From: JBAZOJ01 sp041648755
Lineage (GTDB): Bacteria; Planctomycetota; B143-G9
NCBI GenBank assembly: GCA_041648755.1
Contig: JBAZOJ010000002.1
Location: forward strand, 1-58,288
Length of the DNA: 58,288 nt
Reading direction: 5' to 3'
Positions within the stretch are counted from its first letter, which is position 1; the number at the start of each line of letters is the position of its first letter. Positions 1 to 9,700 of the stretch are shown here, piece by piece. Below the pieces are notes generated by a model, which was not told the origin of the DNA, did not search any database, and saw nothing but the letters and a program-made list of their open reading frames with translations. The translations under genes were made by a program, and so were the position numbers.

Positions 1-25
1 CGCTGATTGGCTCTCATTTTCGGGA

Positions 26-56
26 ATAAGGGCGTCCCAATGGGACGCCCTTATCA
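26..56 (+). terminator. Intrinsic-terminator-like hairpin of an upstream gene
   Basis: A near-perfect inverted repeat of 14-base arms (26-39 and 41-54, core GGGCGTCCC/GGGACGCCC) with a one-base loop. It resembles the GGGCGnnCC hairpins that follow the three large genes downstream, so the preceding gene outside the window may belong to the same tandem family. The T-run is short. Confidence 0.6.
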
Positions 57-196
57 TTAGTGGTTCCAGAAATTGGGGGTATTGGATCGGCCATGCCATC
101 ACGGAACAGACGCTCACTGGCTGCTTCTGGAGAGAGAGTCAATTCCTACCGCGAAAAACCCCGCAATAATGGAACGACCCCTGTTGTCGACAGTAC

Positions 197-240
197 TATA
201 TTGCCGAGAGCCCTTTCAAAGAGGGCTGGAGCGGTTTTTT
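197..240 (+). promoter_or_regulatory. -10 element and 5'-end hairpin with T6 run before the first giant gene
   Basis: TATATT at 197-202 matches the -10 of the next gene in the array, but no good -35 is visible. The expected transcription start (about 209) coincides with a hairpin, AGCCCT at 209-214 paired with AGGGCT at 222-227, followed by TTTTTT at 235-240. This could be an early attenuator or simply a stabilising 5' hairpin. The rest of 57-307 shows no gene; an SD-like AAGGGG (296-301) precedes the start codon. Confidence 0.35.
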
Positions 241-307
241 GGCCCTGCGCCGCGTCGCAACCGGTATGCTGTGGAGACGCCGTAACCATACGCTTAAGGG
301 GTGTACT

Positions 308-3300
308 ATGTTCAGGAACCTTTTCGTCGGATCGCTGCTTTTCCTTGCCGCTTTACTGTGCTTCTCGCCGTACGCGAAGGCTGGCGCTTCTGACTTCAAC
401 GAGAACTGGGACAGCGGATACAGCTACGGTCAGATGATGACCTCTTCGAGTACACCATGGTCTTTCTCATGTCCATCCGGAGTCTGCGGCTGTTCTTACG
501 CGGGAAGCGTTGACGGCTACAACTACAGTTCCTCTCAACTGGCGGGTCACATGGGTTGCCCGTATGGAAACTACTCCGGCTGGGGTGGCTATTACGACTG
601 GTACATGAGCCGCACTTGGTCGAATCCGACTTTTGCCCCCGGGACGCTCAAGTTCTGGTACTACTTGAGCGACGCCAGTCTCGACATCCAATACACGCCG
701 GATGGCTATAACTGGTACATAGCAGCCTATATCTACAGCTATCCGACGTATGATTACGGTTCAACCACGTCGGTCAGCATTCCGTCTGGCACCTTGGGAA
801 TTCGTTTCCACACTTACTGCTACTCTTACGCGTACTACTACGGCGCCTGGATCGACGACATCAAGTTCACAGTTCCCTGGGTGGAAATAGCTTCCATCAC
901 CGGTTACAACGCGACCGACATCAACGCGGGCATCCTGAATCTCACAGCGACTACGACCACCGTTTTTACAGGCGTGGACAAGGTCGAGTGGCAGTACAAG
1001 AAGAGCACCGACACGCTGTGGAGCGCGACGACGACTGATAACACTCCTGTGAACGGGTTCACCTATACGTTGGACACGGGGACCATTACCGACAGCTCAT
1101 TCCAAGTTCGGGCGCGGGCTTACGATGACGGCAACTATGGAGATTGGTTCATCGCCGTAATCCAGGTGCAGAACCTCGGTTCGGTGACATTGACTCCTCC
1201 CAGTCCGACTGGAGGGGACACAATAATGACTCTGTCGTACACTCGACAGTTGGTCGACGCATGGTTCCCCGCGAACAAGTGGGTGCATTCGAGCTTCTAC
1301 TGCAGCAGCAGCTATTACTGGACCGTTGACGTGGCTAATCCGATTCCCTACAGCGGTACGGCTACAAAGGTGCAGTCGAACTTCTACCAGACCTTCACCG
1401 AATACAACGGTTGCTCCAACTACAATTCGTGGAAGCTGAAGCTGTTTTCCGGTTCGGGCGGCAGTTTCACCGAAGTGGCAACGTCCCAGTCGATAAACGC
1501 GGAAAGCGGCTTGAAGGAGTATGATCTGTCCGGCTCTACATTCACGAACCTGGCCAAGAACCTGTTGCTCGGCCAGGAAGCAGGATATTGGGCATGTTAC
1601 AACGCAGGCAATTGGTCCGGCGGCAATTCGCAGAACTGCTGGTACAAGTACTATACCAGTTCGGGTTGGTCCGGGCCCTACACATACTACATTGTGCCTT
1701 TGCGCATCAAGATGAAGAGCTATGGCTCCGACATCGATCAGGTGTCATTCCAGTATTCCGCCGACGGCAGCCCTTGGGTTTCCCTTGGCAACAACCAGAT
1801 CGTAAAGGTCTCCGGTCAGGACAAGTACACAATCAACTGGGCCTCCTGGGCAGTTGACAGCAGCAACGTCAGTTTCAGGGTCCGCCTGCACTACGGGCCA
1901 GTGTGGAGCGGGACGTATACCTTTGGACCGTATCCAGTGCGCAACAGGATTGACCTGACCTACAACATCGCGAAGAGCCCCAGCGCGCCCGGGAGTTTCA
2001 CACCGGTTGCGGGCACGCAGTTGACGATAGGCTCCACGGCCACGACGGTTCCCTATTCCACGAATACAGGCTACTACGGGACATTCACGATTTCCGCCCC
2101 GCAATACATCATGGATGTGGGCGGAACTCAGTGGCGATTTGACTACTGGAGCGATGGCGGCGGGATAACCCACGAAATGCAGGTCCTGCCGAAGATGACC
2201 GGGACAATTACAGCCTTCTATGCGAGACAGGTCTACTTCGCAGTGGACTCAATTGTCAGCAATTACGTGGCGCCCCCGGCGGGGTACTACGAGCCCGGAA
2301 CCTTGATTCAGATACAGGTTCCGCAGTACAGCAACGTGGATTCTGTCACGAGATACCGCTACGTGTCGATGGACATTCCCTCGATCAGCATAAACACGAC
2401 CGAGACATGGTACAGCTTCAATCTGCCAGCCAGAACGATTGTGACCCTGAACTGGCAGTTGGAGTACTACTTCACGGTTCAGAACGACAAGGGAGTCGGC
2501 ACCGGCACCGCAAACGGGTGGTACTCTGACGGTGCTACCGTCAGCTACTCCGTGGCGCAGACCCTTGACAATGGCACAGGCGCGCGGTTTGACAACCGCG
2601 GGTACAACATCAACAGCGCGTTCGGCGCCGCAAGCCGCAGCTATACTGGTACGCTCACACAGCCGATAACGATCCAGTGGATCTGGCAGCAGCAATATAA
2701 CGTGGTAGTTTCGAGCAACGTCGGCACGACCACACCGGCGTCGGGCTGGTATGATGCGGGAACGGTGCTCAGCTTGAACTCCATAGTACCGGGCAGCACA
2801 TCCACGGTGTCGATGACGTTCAACGGCTGGGCGGGCAGCGGAACGGGGTCGGTCACGACAAGTGGCGGAAGCCCGGCCGTTCCGATAACCGTGAACGGAT
2901 ACATTACCGAGGTCGGAACCTGGACGGTATCGTTCAAACTCGACCTCATCGCTGTTAACGGACTCGGTTCGTTCTCGCCGGATGCCACAGGCTGGTACCC
3001 GGCCGGCACGATGGTCACGATAAACATAGTATCTCCGACTTCACCGACCGGTTCACGTTACGTACCGCAGTGGATAGGCGAAGGCAACGGAGCATTTTCC
3101 TCAATCGCGGCACCTGATGTACCGGTGTCCGTGACGGTGAAGATGGACAACCCGATCAAGGAATCAGTGCAGTGGCACCTGCAGCACTCACTGACGATCG
3201 AGAACCCTGATGGCTACGGGACGCAGAACCCGGCCGCAGGCGTTTACTGGCACATGAACGGTGATAAGATAAGTGGCGTGTGCCAATACATCGTCGGCAG

Positions 3301-4711
3301 CAAGATGTGCGACGGGTACTACGGCACCGGCTCGATAACCAACGGCACTAAGCCGTACTTCTCGGGCTTCATCACAGCGCCGACGCTGGTTCGGTGGGCC
3401 TGGAGGGACAGGCCGACCGCTGGCGATCAAAGTTGGAACACGTCGGAACTCATCATCAACATCGACACTCCTTCCCAGATGTCTGCCTCCCGCGACACAG
3501 CGGGTCATCCTGTAGTTGCTTATTACGACAAGACCTATCACGCGATCAAGATCGCAGTCAAGGACGAAAGCGGTTGGACCGTCAGCACATTCCGCGAGAA
3601 CGTCTCTTACCTCAACTGGCTGGACCTGTATGTTGACACCGCGAACAACCCCCATATCACCTGCTACGCAGTACAGGACAGGATTCTCCGTTATTACGGA
3701 GCGTTCGAGACGGTAAAGGTGGAGTTCTCGCCGGTGACACCGGACGTCATCCAGACAGTGGGCGATTCCGGTCGCAATCCGCACATTGCCGTCAACACGA
3801 TGGGCGATGTCTTTATCTCGTTCTACGACATGGCAGAGAACGCGCTAAAGGTTGTCTCGCGCATGCACGATTCGAGCGACTGGTCAGCGGAAACGGTGGA
3901 TTCCGAAGGTAACCCTGGAATGTTCAACGCTATCGCAATTCGTGAAATAGACGGGATGCCAGTCATTGCCTACCACTCGCTGACTCTCCGCAGGCTCATG
4001 TATGCCGAGAGCAGCGAAGGCGGATGGGTGCTGAGCATTGTTGACGACGATGGTGCACAGGGCTTCTACCCCTCGCTGGCCTTGTCTCCGGACGGCACTC
4101 CTATGATCGCATACCAGGACGTTACTGACAGCAACAAGATGCACCTGAAGTTCGCAACCCGCGTTGGCGATCAGTGGAGCACCGCGCTTGTCGATTCAAC
4201 GGATCGCTGCGGTTTCAACACCTCAATCGTTGCCGATGAGAACGGGGTCATCCATATCGGTCACCACGACGAGCACAACTTGAGATATGCTCGTTTTAAT
4301 GGTTCAGCCTGGGAAACCATGGCTCTCGGTGGAACGAACGTAGTTGGAAACACTGCGGTCGTGCTGGGAACGAACGGCTATCCGCAGCTTGTCTACCTCG
4401 ATGGAGGGAAGATCACCACGATTTCCGCGAAGAGTAGCACCGGGAGTGGCGGAGATGGCGGAGATGGCGGCGACGGCGGGACAACACCGACAACCAGCGG
4501 AGGCGGCGGATGCTTTGTGGCAACGGCTGCCTTTGGCTCGCTTGCAGCCTCTGAAGTCAACGCACTGACTTCTTGCAGAGATGCCGTGGTTGCTGGTTCA
4601 GAATCCGGCGCGGCCCTCGTAAGAGCCTATTACACCGTAGCCCCGAGCGCTGCGGACTCAATCCGCGCAAACGGCGCAATCAAGGCCTTCGTAAGAAGCC
4701 TGCTCGATTAG
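308..4711 (+). CDS. Giant exported CFI-box protein, copy 1
   Basis: A 1,467-residue exported protein of unknown function. ATG at 308 is preferred over upstream in-frame starts because it follows AAGGGG and begins a clear signal peptide (MFRNLFVGSLLFLAALLCF, cleavage near AKA/GA at 25). Rough order: Tyr/Ser-rich jelly-roll-like domain (26-188), Ig-like strands (189-290), a second beta-sandwich region (300-545), three or more InlB-B-like repeats with the pattern SGWYDAGT or NGWYSDGA (560-1035), a propeller-like region with repeated (S/N)xPxIAYxD motifs (1045-1375), a GGDGGDGGDGG linker, then CFVATAAFG from Cys1402 to the end. That last part matches the CFI-box C-terminal domain (usual core CFIATAAYG) found on bacterial exported proteins; its role, perhaps surface sorting, is inference. 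It is followed by its own terminator. Confidence 0.9.
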   Translation: MFRNLFVGSLLFLAALLCFSPYAKAGASDFNENWDSGYSYGQMMTSSSTPWSFSCPSGVCGCSYAGSVDGYNYSSSQLAGHMGCPYGNYSGWGGYYDWYMSRTWSNPTFAPGTLKFWYYLSDASLDIQYTPDGYNWYIAAYIYSYPTYDYGSTTSVSIPSGTLGIRFHTYCYSYAYYYGAWIDDIKFTVPWVEIASITGYNATDINAGILNLTATTTTVFTGVDKVEWQYKKSTDTLWSATTTDNTPVNGFTYTLDTGTITDSSFQVRARAYDDGNYGDWFIAVIQVQNLGSVTLTPPSPTGGDTIMTLSYTRQLVDAWFPANKWVHSSFYCSSSYYWTVDVANPIPYSGTATKVQSNFYQTFTEYNGCSNYNSWKLKLFSGSGGSFTEVATSQSINAESGLKEYDLSGSTFTNLAKNLLLGQEAGYWACYNAGNWSGGNSQNCWYKYYTSSGWSGPYTYYIVPLRIKMKSYGSDIDQVSFQYSADGSPWVSLGNNQIVKVSGQDKYTINWASWAVDSSNVSFRVRLHYGPVWSGTYTFGPYPVRNRIDLTYNIAKSPSAPGSFTPVAGTQLTIGSTATTVPYSTNTGYYGTFTISAPQYIMDVGGTQWRFDYWSDGGGITHEMQVLPKMTGTITAFYARQVYFAVDSIVSNYVAPPAGYYEPGTLIQIQVPQYSNVDSVTRYRYVSMDIPSISINTTETWYSFNLPARTIVTLNWQLEYYFTVQNDKGVGTGTANGWYSDGATVSYSVAQTLDNGTGARFDNRGYNINSAFGAASRSYTGTLTQPITIQWIWQQQYNVVVSSNVGTTTPASGWYDAGTVLSLNSIVPGSTSTVSMTFNGWAGSGTGSVTTSGGSPAVPITVNGYITEVGTWTVSFKLDLIAVNGLGSFSPDATGWYPAGTMVTINIVSPTSPTGSRYVPQWIGEGNGAFSSIAAPDVPVSVTVKMDNPIKESVQWHLQHSLTIENPDGYGTQNPAAGVYWHMNGDKISGVCQYIVGSKMCDGYYGTGSITNGTKPYFSGFITAPTLVRWAWRDRPTAGDQSWNTSELIINIDTPSQMSASRDTAGHPVVAYYDKTYHAIKIAVKDESGWTVSTFRENVSYLNWLDLYVDTANNPHITCYAVQDRILRYYGAFETVKVEFSPVTPDVIQTVGDSGRNPHIAVNTMGDVFISFYDMAENALKVVSRMHDSSDWSAETVDSEGNPGMFNAIAIREIDGMPVIAYHSLTLRRLMYAESSEGGWVLSIVDDDGAQGFYPSLALSPDGTPMIAYQDVTDSNKMHLKFATRVGDQWSTALVDSTDRCGFNTSIVADENGVIHIGHHDEHNLRYARFNGSAWETMALGGTNVVGNTAVVLGTNGYPQLVYLDGGKITTISAKSSTGSGGDGGDGGDGGTTPTTSGGGGCFVATAAFGSLAASEVNALTSCRDAVVAGSESGAALVRAYYTVAPSAADSIRANGAIKAFVRSLLD

Positions 4712-4737
4712 CCAACTTCTGGGCACGAACAGATATT

Positions 4738-4765
4738 AAGGGCGCTCCGTCGGGGCGCCCTTTTT
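4738..4765 (+). terminator. Intrinsic terminator after giant gene 1
   Basis: An 11-bp stem: AAGGGCGCTCC (4738-4748) pairs with GGGGCGCCCTT (4752-4762, one G-T pair), with a GTC loop and a T-run at 4761-4765. The remaining intergenic stretch, 4770-4928, shows nothing recognisable. Confidence 0.9.
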
Positions 4766-4928
4766 CATTCCGGATCGGGAATTGCGGAATCGGGAACATC
4801 GCAGGACCTGATCTGCCAACTCAGTCTCCCTCCAACACCAATGTGAACAGCGTTTGAGTGAAGAGCGACTCGGCAGATGGCGCATCCGGCCGATCCGAAG
4901 AGCACTTGGCAAGGCCACGAAAAAACTC

Positions 4929-4957
4929 TTGACTTTTCCCCTCTGTCGCACTATATT
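4929..4957 (+). promoter_or_regulatory. Sigma-70-type promoter of giant gene 2
   Basis: TTGACT (4929-4934), a 17-base spacer, and TATATT (4952-4957). It lies 42 bases before the ATG and after the previous gene's terminator, so gene 2 is its own transcription unit. Confidence 0.85.
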
Positions 4958-4999
4958 CCGCAACGATAGCCAGAACGCAGTATCAATAAGGAGCGAGGC

Positions 5000-7900
5000 A
5001 TGTTCAAAAATGCAGTGGTTGGATTCTCCCTTGTCGTGGCCGCACTGCTGGGCTTTACGCGGAGCGCGAACGCTGCAAGTTCCTGGGACGTCAGCGAGAA
5101 ATGGGATAGCGGTTACAGCAACGGCCAGGCGATCTACAGCTACTCGACGCCATGGTCATCCTACACCACCTACAGCGGCTACCCGATGTACAACTCCAGA
5201 AGCGCGGACGTTGACAGCTACTACTACTCATCGTCTTCGTACGCGGCGCATATCGGGTGTCCGTATGGCTATTACATGTACACAGGCTTCTACGACTGCT
5301 ACCTGATCTATACTTGGTCATCACCGACGCTTGCAGCCGGTACGCTGACATTCTGGTACTACGTGAGATACTCGAGCCTCGACGTCCAATACACGACCGA
5401 TGGCTCAACCTGGTACACTGCCGCCACCCAGGCAAATTACTACTCCTACGTGTACGGCGCAAACACCTCTGTCACAATTCCCGCCGGAGCCAGGGCGATT
5501 CGCTTTCACAGCTACGCCTATCTGTACTACTACTACTATGGGGTGTGGATAGACAACGTCAAGTACGTGATGCCATGGATCGACGTCAATTCCATCAGCG
5601 GATACAACAGCACGGACATCAATGCGGGCGTACTCAGTCTTACTGCCAACGTCACTTCAGTGCTGACCGGTGTCGACTTTGTCGAGTGGCAATACAGGAA
5701 GAGCACGGACACTCTATGGAGTGACGCGACTACCGACAACACCCCTGAAGATGGCTTTACATGCGCGCTCGACACATCTGGCATTACAGACAACGCATTT
5801 CAGGTGCAAGCCCGAGGCTACGATGACGGCAACTATGGCGAATGGGCGGGAACAACGATGCAGGTCCAGAATTTCGCCTCGGTTGCCCTATCATCGCCTG
5901 ATGTCGGGGGTGGAGATACTGCAATGACCCTTTCGTATGTCCGAACACTTGTGGATGTGTGGCATCCCGCGAATCAGTGGACTCATACAAGACTGTATAG
6001 CACCAGCAGCAACTACTCGGCGGTTGACGTATCGAAGCCAATCCCTTACAGCGGTACCGCTACGAAGGTTCAGACGAACTTCTCATACACATACTCCTCC
6101 AGCTACAACAACTGGGCTCTGAAGCTTTACTCCGGGTCAGCGGGGAGCTTCACGGAAGTGGCCTCCTCCAATACAATAACTGCCGAAATAGGGCTCAAGG
6201 AATACGATCTCTCCAGCACCACTTTTTCGAACCTGTCGAAGAACCTGCTGCTGGGGATATACGGTGGGCGCTGGATGATGTACGATCCGTCCGGATACTT
6301 CACAGGCAATACGCAGAGCTGCTATTACAAGTCCAGCACGACCTGGTATGGGCCGTATACGACCTACAAGGTGCCTTTGCGAATTAAGATGAGTAGCTAC
6401 GGCGCAGATGTGGATCAAGTCTCATTCCAGTACCGGGCGGACGGTGGTCCATGGATTTCGCTGGGCAACAGCCAGATCGTCAAGATTGCCAGTTTGGACA
6501 AGTTCGCCATCAATTGGGCTTCCTGGGCTGTCGACAGTGACGAGGTGGAATTCAGGGCTCGATTCCATTATGGCCCCGTCTGGAGTGGAACGTATACATT
6601 CGGTCCGTATGCCGTGCATAACCGGATCGATCTGACGTACAACATCGCTAAGAGTCCTGGCGCCCCGGGCATGCTGAATCCGGTCTCGGACACAGAATTG
6701 ACAATCGACGCGCTCCCCCGGACAGTGCCCTATTCCGCAGACACGACCTACTACGGGGCGTTTACCATAGACGCTCCACAATACATCTCTGACATAGATG
6801 GCACACAATGGCGATTTGACTATTGGAGCGATGGCGGAGCCATGAGCCACGAAATGCAGGTGCTTCCGAGGATGAACACGGTGATCACGGCGTTCTACGC
6901 GAGGCAGACTTACTTTGGCGTTGACTCATACGTGAGCGATTTCGTCGCACCTCCTGCGGGCTACTACGAGCCCGGGACGTTGATTCAGGTGCAAGTTCCC
7001 AAATACAGTTACGTGTCCTCGGACACAAGATACCTCTTCGTTTCGATGGAAATGCCTACATTGAACGTCACTACCACAGAGAAGTGGTACACGTTCAACC
7101 TGACGGCCAGGACGATCGTCACCTTGAACTGGCAACTCGAGTACTACTTTGCAGTTCAGAACGACAAGGGAGTCGGCACCGGCACCGCAAACGGGTGGTA
7201 TTCTGAGGGAACGGCCGTCAGCTACTCGGTTGCATCGACGCTCGACAATGGCGCAGGCGCACGGTTAGACAATCGGGGCTACAACCTGAACGGTGCATTC
7301 GGCGCCGCGAGCGGCAGCTACTCCGCGCCATTGAGTTGCCCAATCGTGATCCAGTGGATCTGGCAGCAGCAGTACAATGTCTTGATTTCGAGCAATGTTG
7401 GCACGAGTATACCGGCTTCAGGCTGGTACGATGCAGGAACGACGCTGAGCTTGAATTCCATCGTGCCAGGGAGCACTTCCACGGTATCGACTGTCTTCAA
7501 TGGATGGTCAGGAACTGGCACAGGCGCAGTAACTACCGCTGGTGGTAGTCCTGCAATACAGATGACGGTGAACGGATGTATCACGGAAGTAGGCACTTGG
7601 AGCGTTTCATACAAGCTCGACCTCATCGCTGTAAACGGCCTCGGAGGCTTCATGCCGGATGCCACGGGCTGGTATCCTGCGGGAGCAATGGTCACGATCA
7701 ACATCGTTTCCCCAAGTGCGACATCGGGTTCGCGTTACATTCCGCAGTGGATAGGCGAAGGCAATGGAGCTTTGTCCTCGATCGCGGCTCCGGACGTTCC
7801 GGCATCCGTGACGGTGAAGATGGATAACCCGATCAAGGAGTCAGTGCAGTGGCACCTGCAGCACTCACTGACGATCGAAAATCCCGATGGCTTTGGAACG

Positions 7901-9391
7901 CAGAATCCTGCTGTCGGAACATACTGGCTCTTCAACGGCTCCAGGGCCAGCGGAGTATGTCAGTACATAGTCGGGGACAAACTGTGCGATGGCTACTTCG
8001 GCTCCGGCTCCACAGTTTCGGGTTCCAAGCCGTACTTCTCATGCTTCATCACGGCACCGTCTCTGGTACGTTGGGTATGGAAGGACAAGCCGCCTATTGG
8101 TGAGCAGAGCTGGAACACATCAGACCTCATTGTCTCCGTGGGTTCGCCGAGTCATATGGCTGCTTCCCGCGACACATCCGGACATCCGGTTGTGGCTTAC
8201 TACGATGCTGAGGCGAAGGCAATCATGATAGCTGTCAAGGGCGATAGCTCCTGGGCGGTAAGCACTCTTTGCGATGGCGTCGATAACCTGGACTGGCTCG
8301 ATCTGTATGTCGACAGTGCGAACAATCCACATGTCACCTACTACGCCATTTCCGACAGGATCCTACACTATGTTGGTGCCTTCGAAGAAGCCAAGACTGA
8401 CTCATTGACAGGTCTCGCGGATGTCATACAGACCGATGGCGACTCCGGGCGCAATCCGCACATCGCTGTCAATACGATGGGCGATGTTTTCATCGCGTTC
8501 TACGACATGTCCGAGAACGCACTGAAAGTAGCCTCTCGGGCCCATGACGAGACCATTTGGACCGAAGAGACAGTTGACTCAGAAGGCAATCCCGGGCTAT
8601 TCAACGCAATCGCGATCCGCGAAATAGACGGAATGCCGGTAATCGCATACCACTCGCTTACGTTGCGCCGTCTGATGTACGCGGAAAGCACCGAGGGTGG
8701 ATGGCAGTTGAGCGTTGTTGACTCGGATGGTGATCAGGGATTCTATCCCTCACTTGCTCTGACGCCCGATGGCGTGCCGATGATTGCCTATCAGGACGGG
8801 ACCGACGGCAACAACCTGCATTTGAAGTTCGCAACCCGGAGCGGCGGGCAATGGTTCACGGTTCTTGTTGACTCAACTGCGGGCTGCGGTTTCAATACGT
8901 CTATCGCTGTTGACCCGATCGGGGTGATCCATATCGGGCATCATAATCTCGGCAATCTCAGATACGCCCGCTACGACGGCGCATCCTGGGAACTCTCTTC
9001 TCTGGGAGGTAACAGAGTTATTGGCGACACGGCAGTTGTGCTGGGTTCCAACGACTATCCGCAGGTGGTCTACCTTGACGAAGGCAAGATCGCTACGGTT
9101 GCCGCGAAGGGCGGCGCAAGTGGCGGCGATGACGGTGATGGTGGCGACGGCGACGGAACAACCCCGACGACCAGCGGTGGCGGCGGCGGATGCTTCGTGG
9201 CAACGGCGGCCTTTGGCACGCTTTCAGCCTCTGAAGTCAACGCACTGACTTCTTGCAGGGACGCCGTAGTTGCCGGTTCTGGATCCGGCTCTGCCCTCGT
9301 AAGAGGCTATTACGCCGTAGCTCCGAGCGCTGCGGATCCGCTCCGCTCAAGCAGCGCAATCAGGGCTGTCGTACGAAGCTTGCTCGATTAG
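5000..9391 (+). CDS. Giant exported CFI-box protein, copy 2
   Basis: 1,463 residues, colinear with its two neighbours but the most divergent of the three. The start follows AAGGAG (SD) and a typical signal peptide, cleaved near ANA/AS at about 25. The N-terminal region is very rich in Tyr and Ser (for example YYYYYG). The layout repeats that of copy 1: beta-sandwich domains, InlB-B-like repeats, a propeller-like region, an Asp/Gly linker, then CFVATAAFG beginning at Cys1398. Short blocks are identical to copy 1 at the DNA level (for example 9229-9260 with 4549-4580) inside otherwise diverged sequence, which suggests gene conversion. Function is unknown; a cell-surface or S-layer/adhesin-like role is inference from architecture. 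Confidence 0.9.
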   Translation: MFKNAVVGFSLVVAALLGFTRSANAASSWDVSEKWDSGYSNGQAIYSYSTPWSSYTTYSGYPMYNSRSADVDSYYYSSSSYAAHIGCPYGYYMYTGFYDCYLIYTWSSPTLAAGTLTFWYYVRYSSLDVQYTTDGSTWYTAATQANYYSYVYGANTSVTIPAGARAIRFHSYAYLYYYYYGVWIDNVKYVMPWIDVNSISGYNSTDINAGVLSLTANVTSVLTGVDFVEWQYRKSTDTLWSDATTDNTPEDGFTCALDTSGITDNAFQVQARGYDDGNYGEWAGTTMQVQNFASVALSSPDVGGGDTAMTLSYVRTLVDVWHPANQWTHTRLYSTSSNYSAVDVSKPIPYSGTATKVQTNFSYTYSSSYNNWALKLYSGSAGSFTEVASSNTITAEIGLKEYDLSSTTFSNLSKNLLLGIYGGRWMMYDPSGYFTGNTQSCYYKSSTTWYGPYTTYKVPLRIKMSSYGADVDQVSFQYRADGGPWISLGNSQIVKIASLDKFAINWASWAVDSDEVEFRARFHYGPVWSGTYTFGPYAVHNRIDLTYNIAKSPGAPGMLNPVSDTELTIDALPRTVPYSADTTYYGAFTIDAPQYISDIDGTQWRFDYWSDGGAMSHEMQVLPRMNTVITAFYARQTYFGVDSYVSDFVAPPAGYYEPGTLIQVQVPKYSYVSSDTRYLFVSMEMPTLNVTTTEKWYTFNLTARTIVTLNWQLEYYFAVQNDKGVGTGTANGWYSEGTAVSYSVASTLDNGAGARLDNRGYNLNGAFGAASGSYSAPLSCPIVIQWIWQQQYNVLISSNVGTSIPASGWYDAGTTLSLNSIVPGSTSTVSTVFNGWSGTGTGAVTTAGGSPAIQMTVNGCITEVGTWSVSYKLDLIAVNGLGGFMPDATGWYPAGAMVTINIVSPSATSGSRYIPQWIGEGNGALSSIAAPDVPASVTVKMDNPIKESVQWHLQHSLTIENPDGFGTQNPAVGTYWLFNGSRASGVCQYIVGDKLCDGYFGSGSTVSGSKPYFSCFITAPSLVRWVWKDKPPIGEQSWNTSDLIVSVGSPSHMAASRDTSGHPVVAYYDAEAKAIMIAVKGDSSWAVSTLCDGVDNLDWLDLYVDSANNPHVTYYAISDRILHYVGAFEEAKTDSLTGLADVIQTDGDSGRNPHIAVNTMGDVFIAFYDMSENALKVASRAHDETIWTEETVDSEGNPGLFNAIAIREIDGMPVIAYHSLTLRRLMYAESTEGGWQLSVVDSDGDQGFYPSLALTPDGVPMIAYQDGTDGNNLHLKFATRSGGQWFTVLVDSTAGCGFNTSIAVDPIGVIHIGHHNLGNLRYARYDGASWELSSLGGNRVIGDTAVVLGSNDYPQVVYLDEGKIATVAAKGGASGGDDGDGGDGDGTTPTTSGGGGGCFVATAAFGTLSASEVNALTSCRDAVVAGSGSGSALVRGYYAVAPSAADPLRSSSAIRAVVRSLLD

Positions 9392-9419
9392 CTTGCGCGT
9401 TCGGATCTGACCTGATTGG

Positions 9420-9450
9420 TGGGGCGGCCCTTTGGGACGCCCCATTCTTC
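9420..9450 (+). terminator. Intrinsic-terminator-like hairpin after giant gene 2
   Basis: GGGGCG (9421-9426) pairs with CGCCCC, with an inner CCC-TTT-GGG stem and a weak ATTCTT tail. Downstream, 9451-9631 holds no recognisable gene or RNA. Confidence 0.65.
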
Positions 9451-9631
9451 GTCTCCGGCAATGCGCGTTCTCACAAGTACGGGGAACTTGCCGCTCGTTA
9501 CAATGGGCGGTTTGACCTACTGCAATGAGGCCCGAGCCAAAAGAACCTGCGAGATTTGTGAAACGCTCCCGGTACCGCGCAACGCCATAGGCTGCACCAC
9601 GTTCCATCAGATTGTCCAAGGGCGAAAAGTC

Positions 9632-9659
9632 TTGACTTTTGCATTGGTGCCATTATAGT
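9632..9659 (+). promoter_or_regulatory. Sigma-70-type promoter of giant gene 3
   Basis: TTGACT (9632-9637), a 16-base spacer, and TATAGT (9654-9659). The predicted start is near 9666, 35 bases before the chosen ATG. Confidence 0.85.
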
Positions 9660-9700
9660 ACGCGTGGATAATGAGAATCCCAACGCAGAAGGGGTGTGCC

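Noticed and set aside
3188..3784. A 198-codon minus-strand ORF within giant gene 1
   Set aside because: No initiation signal; part of the sense-coding repeats.
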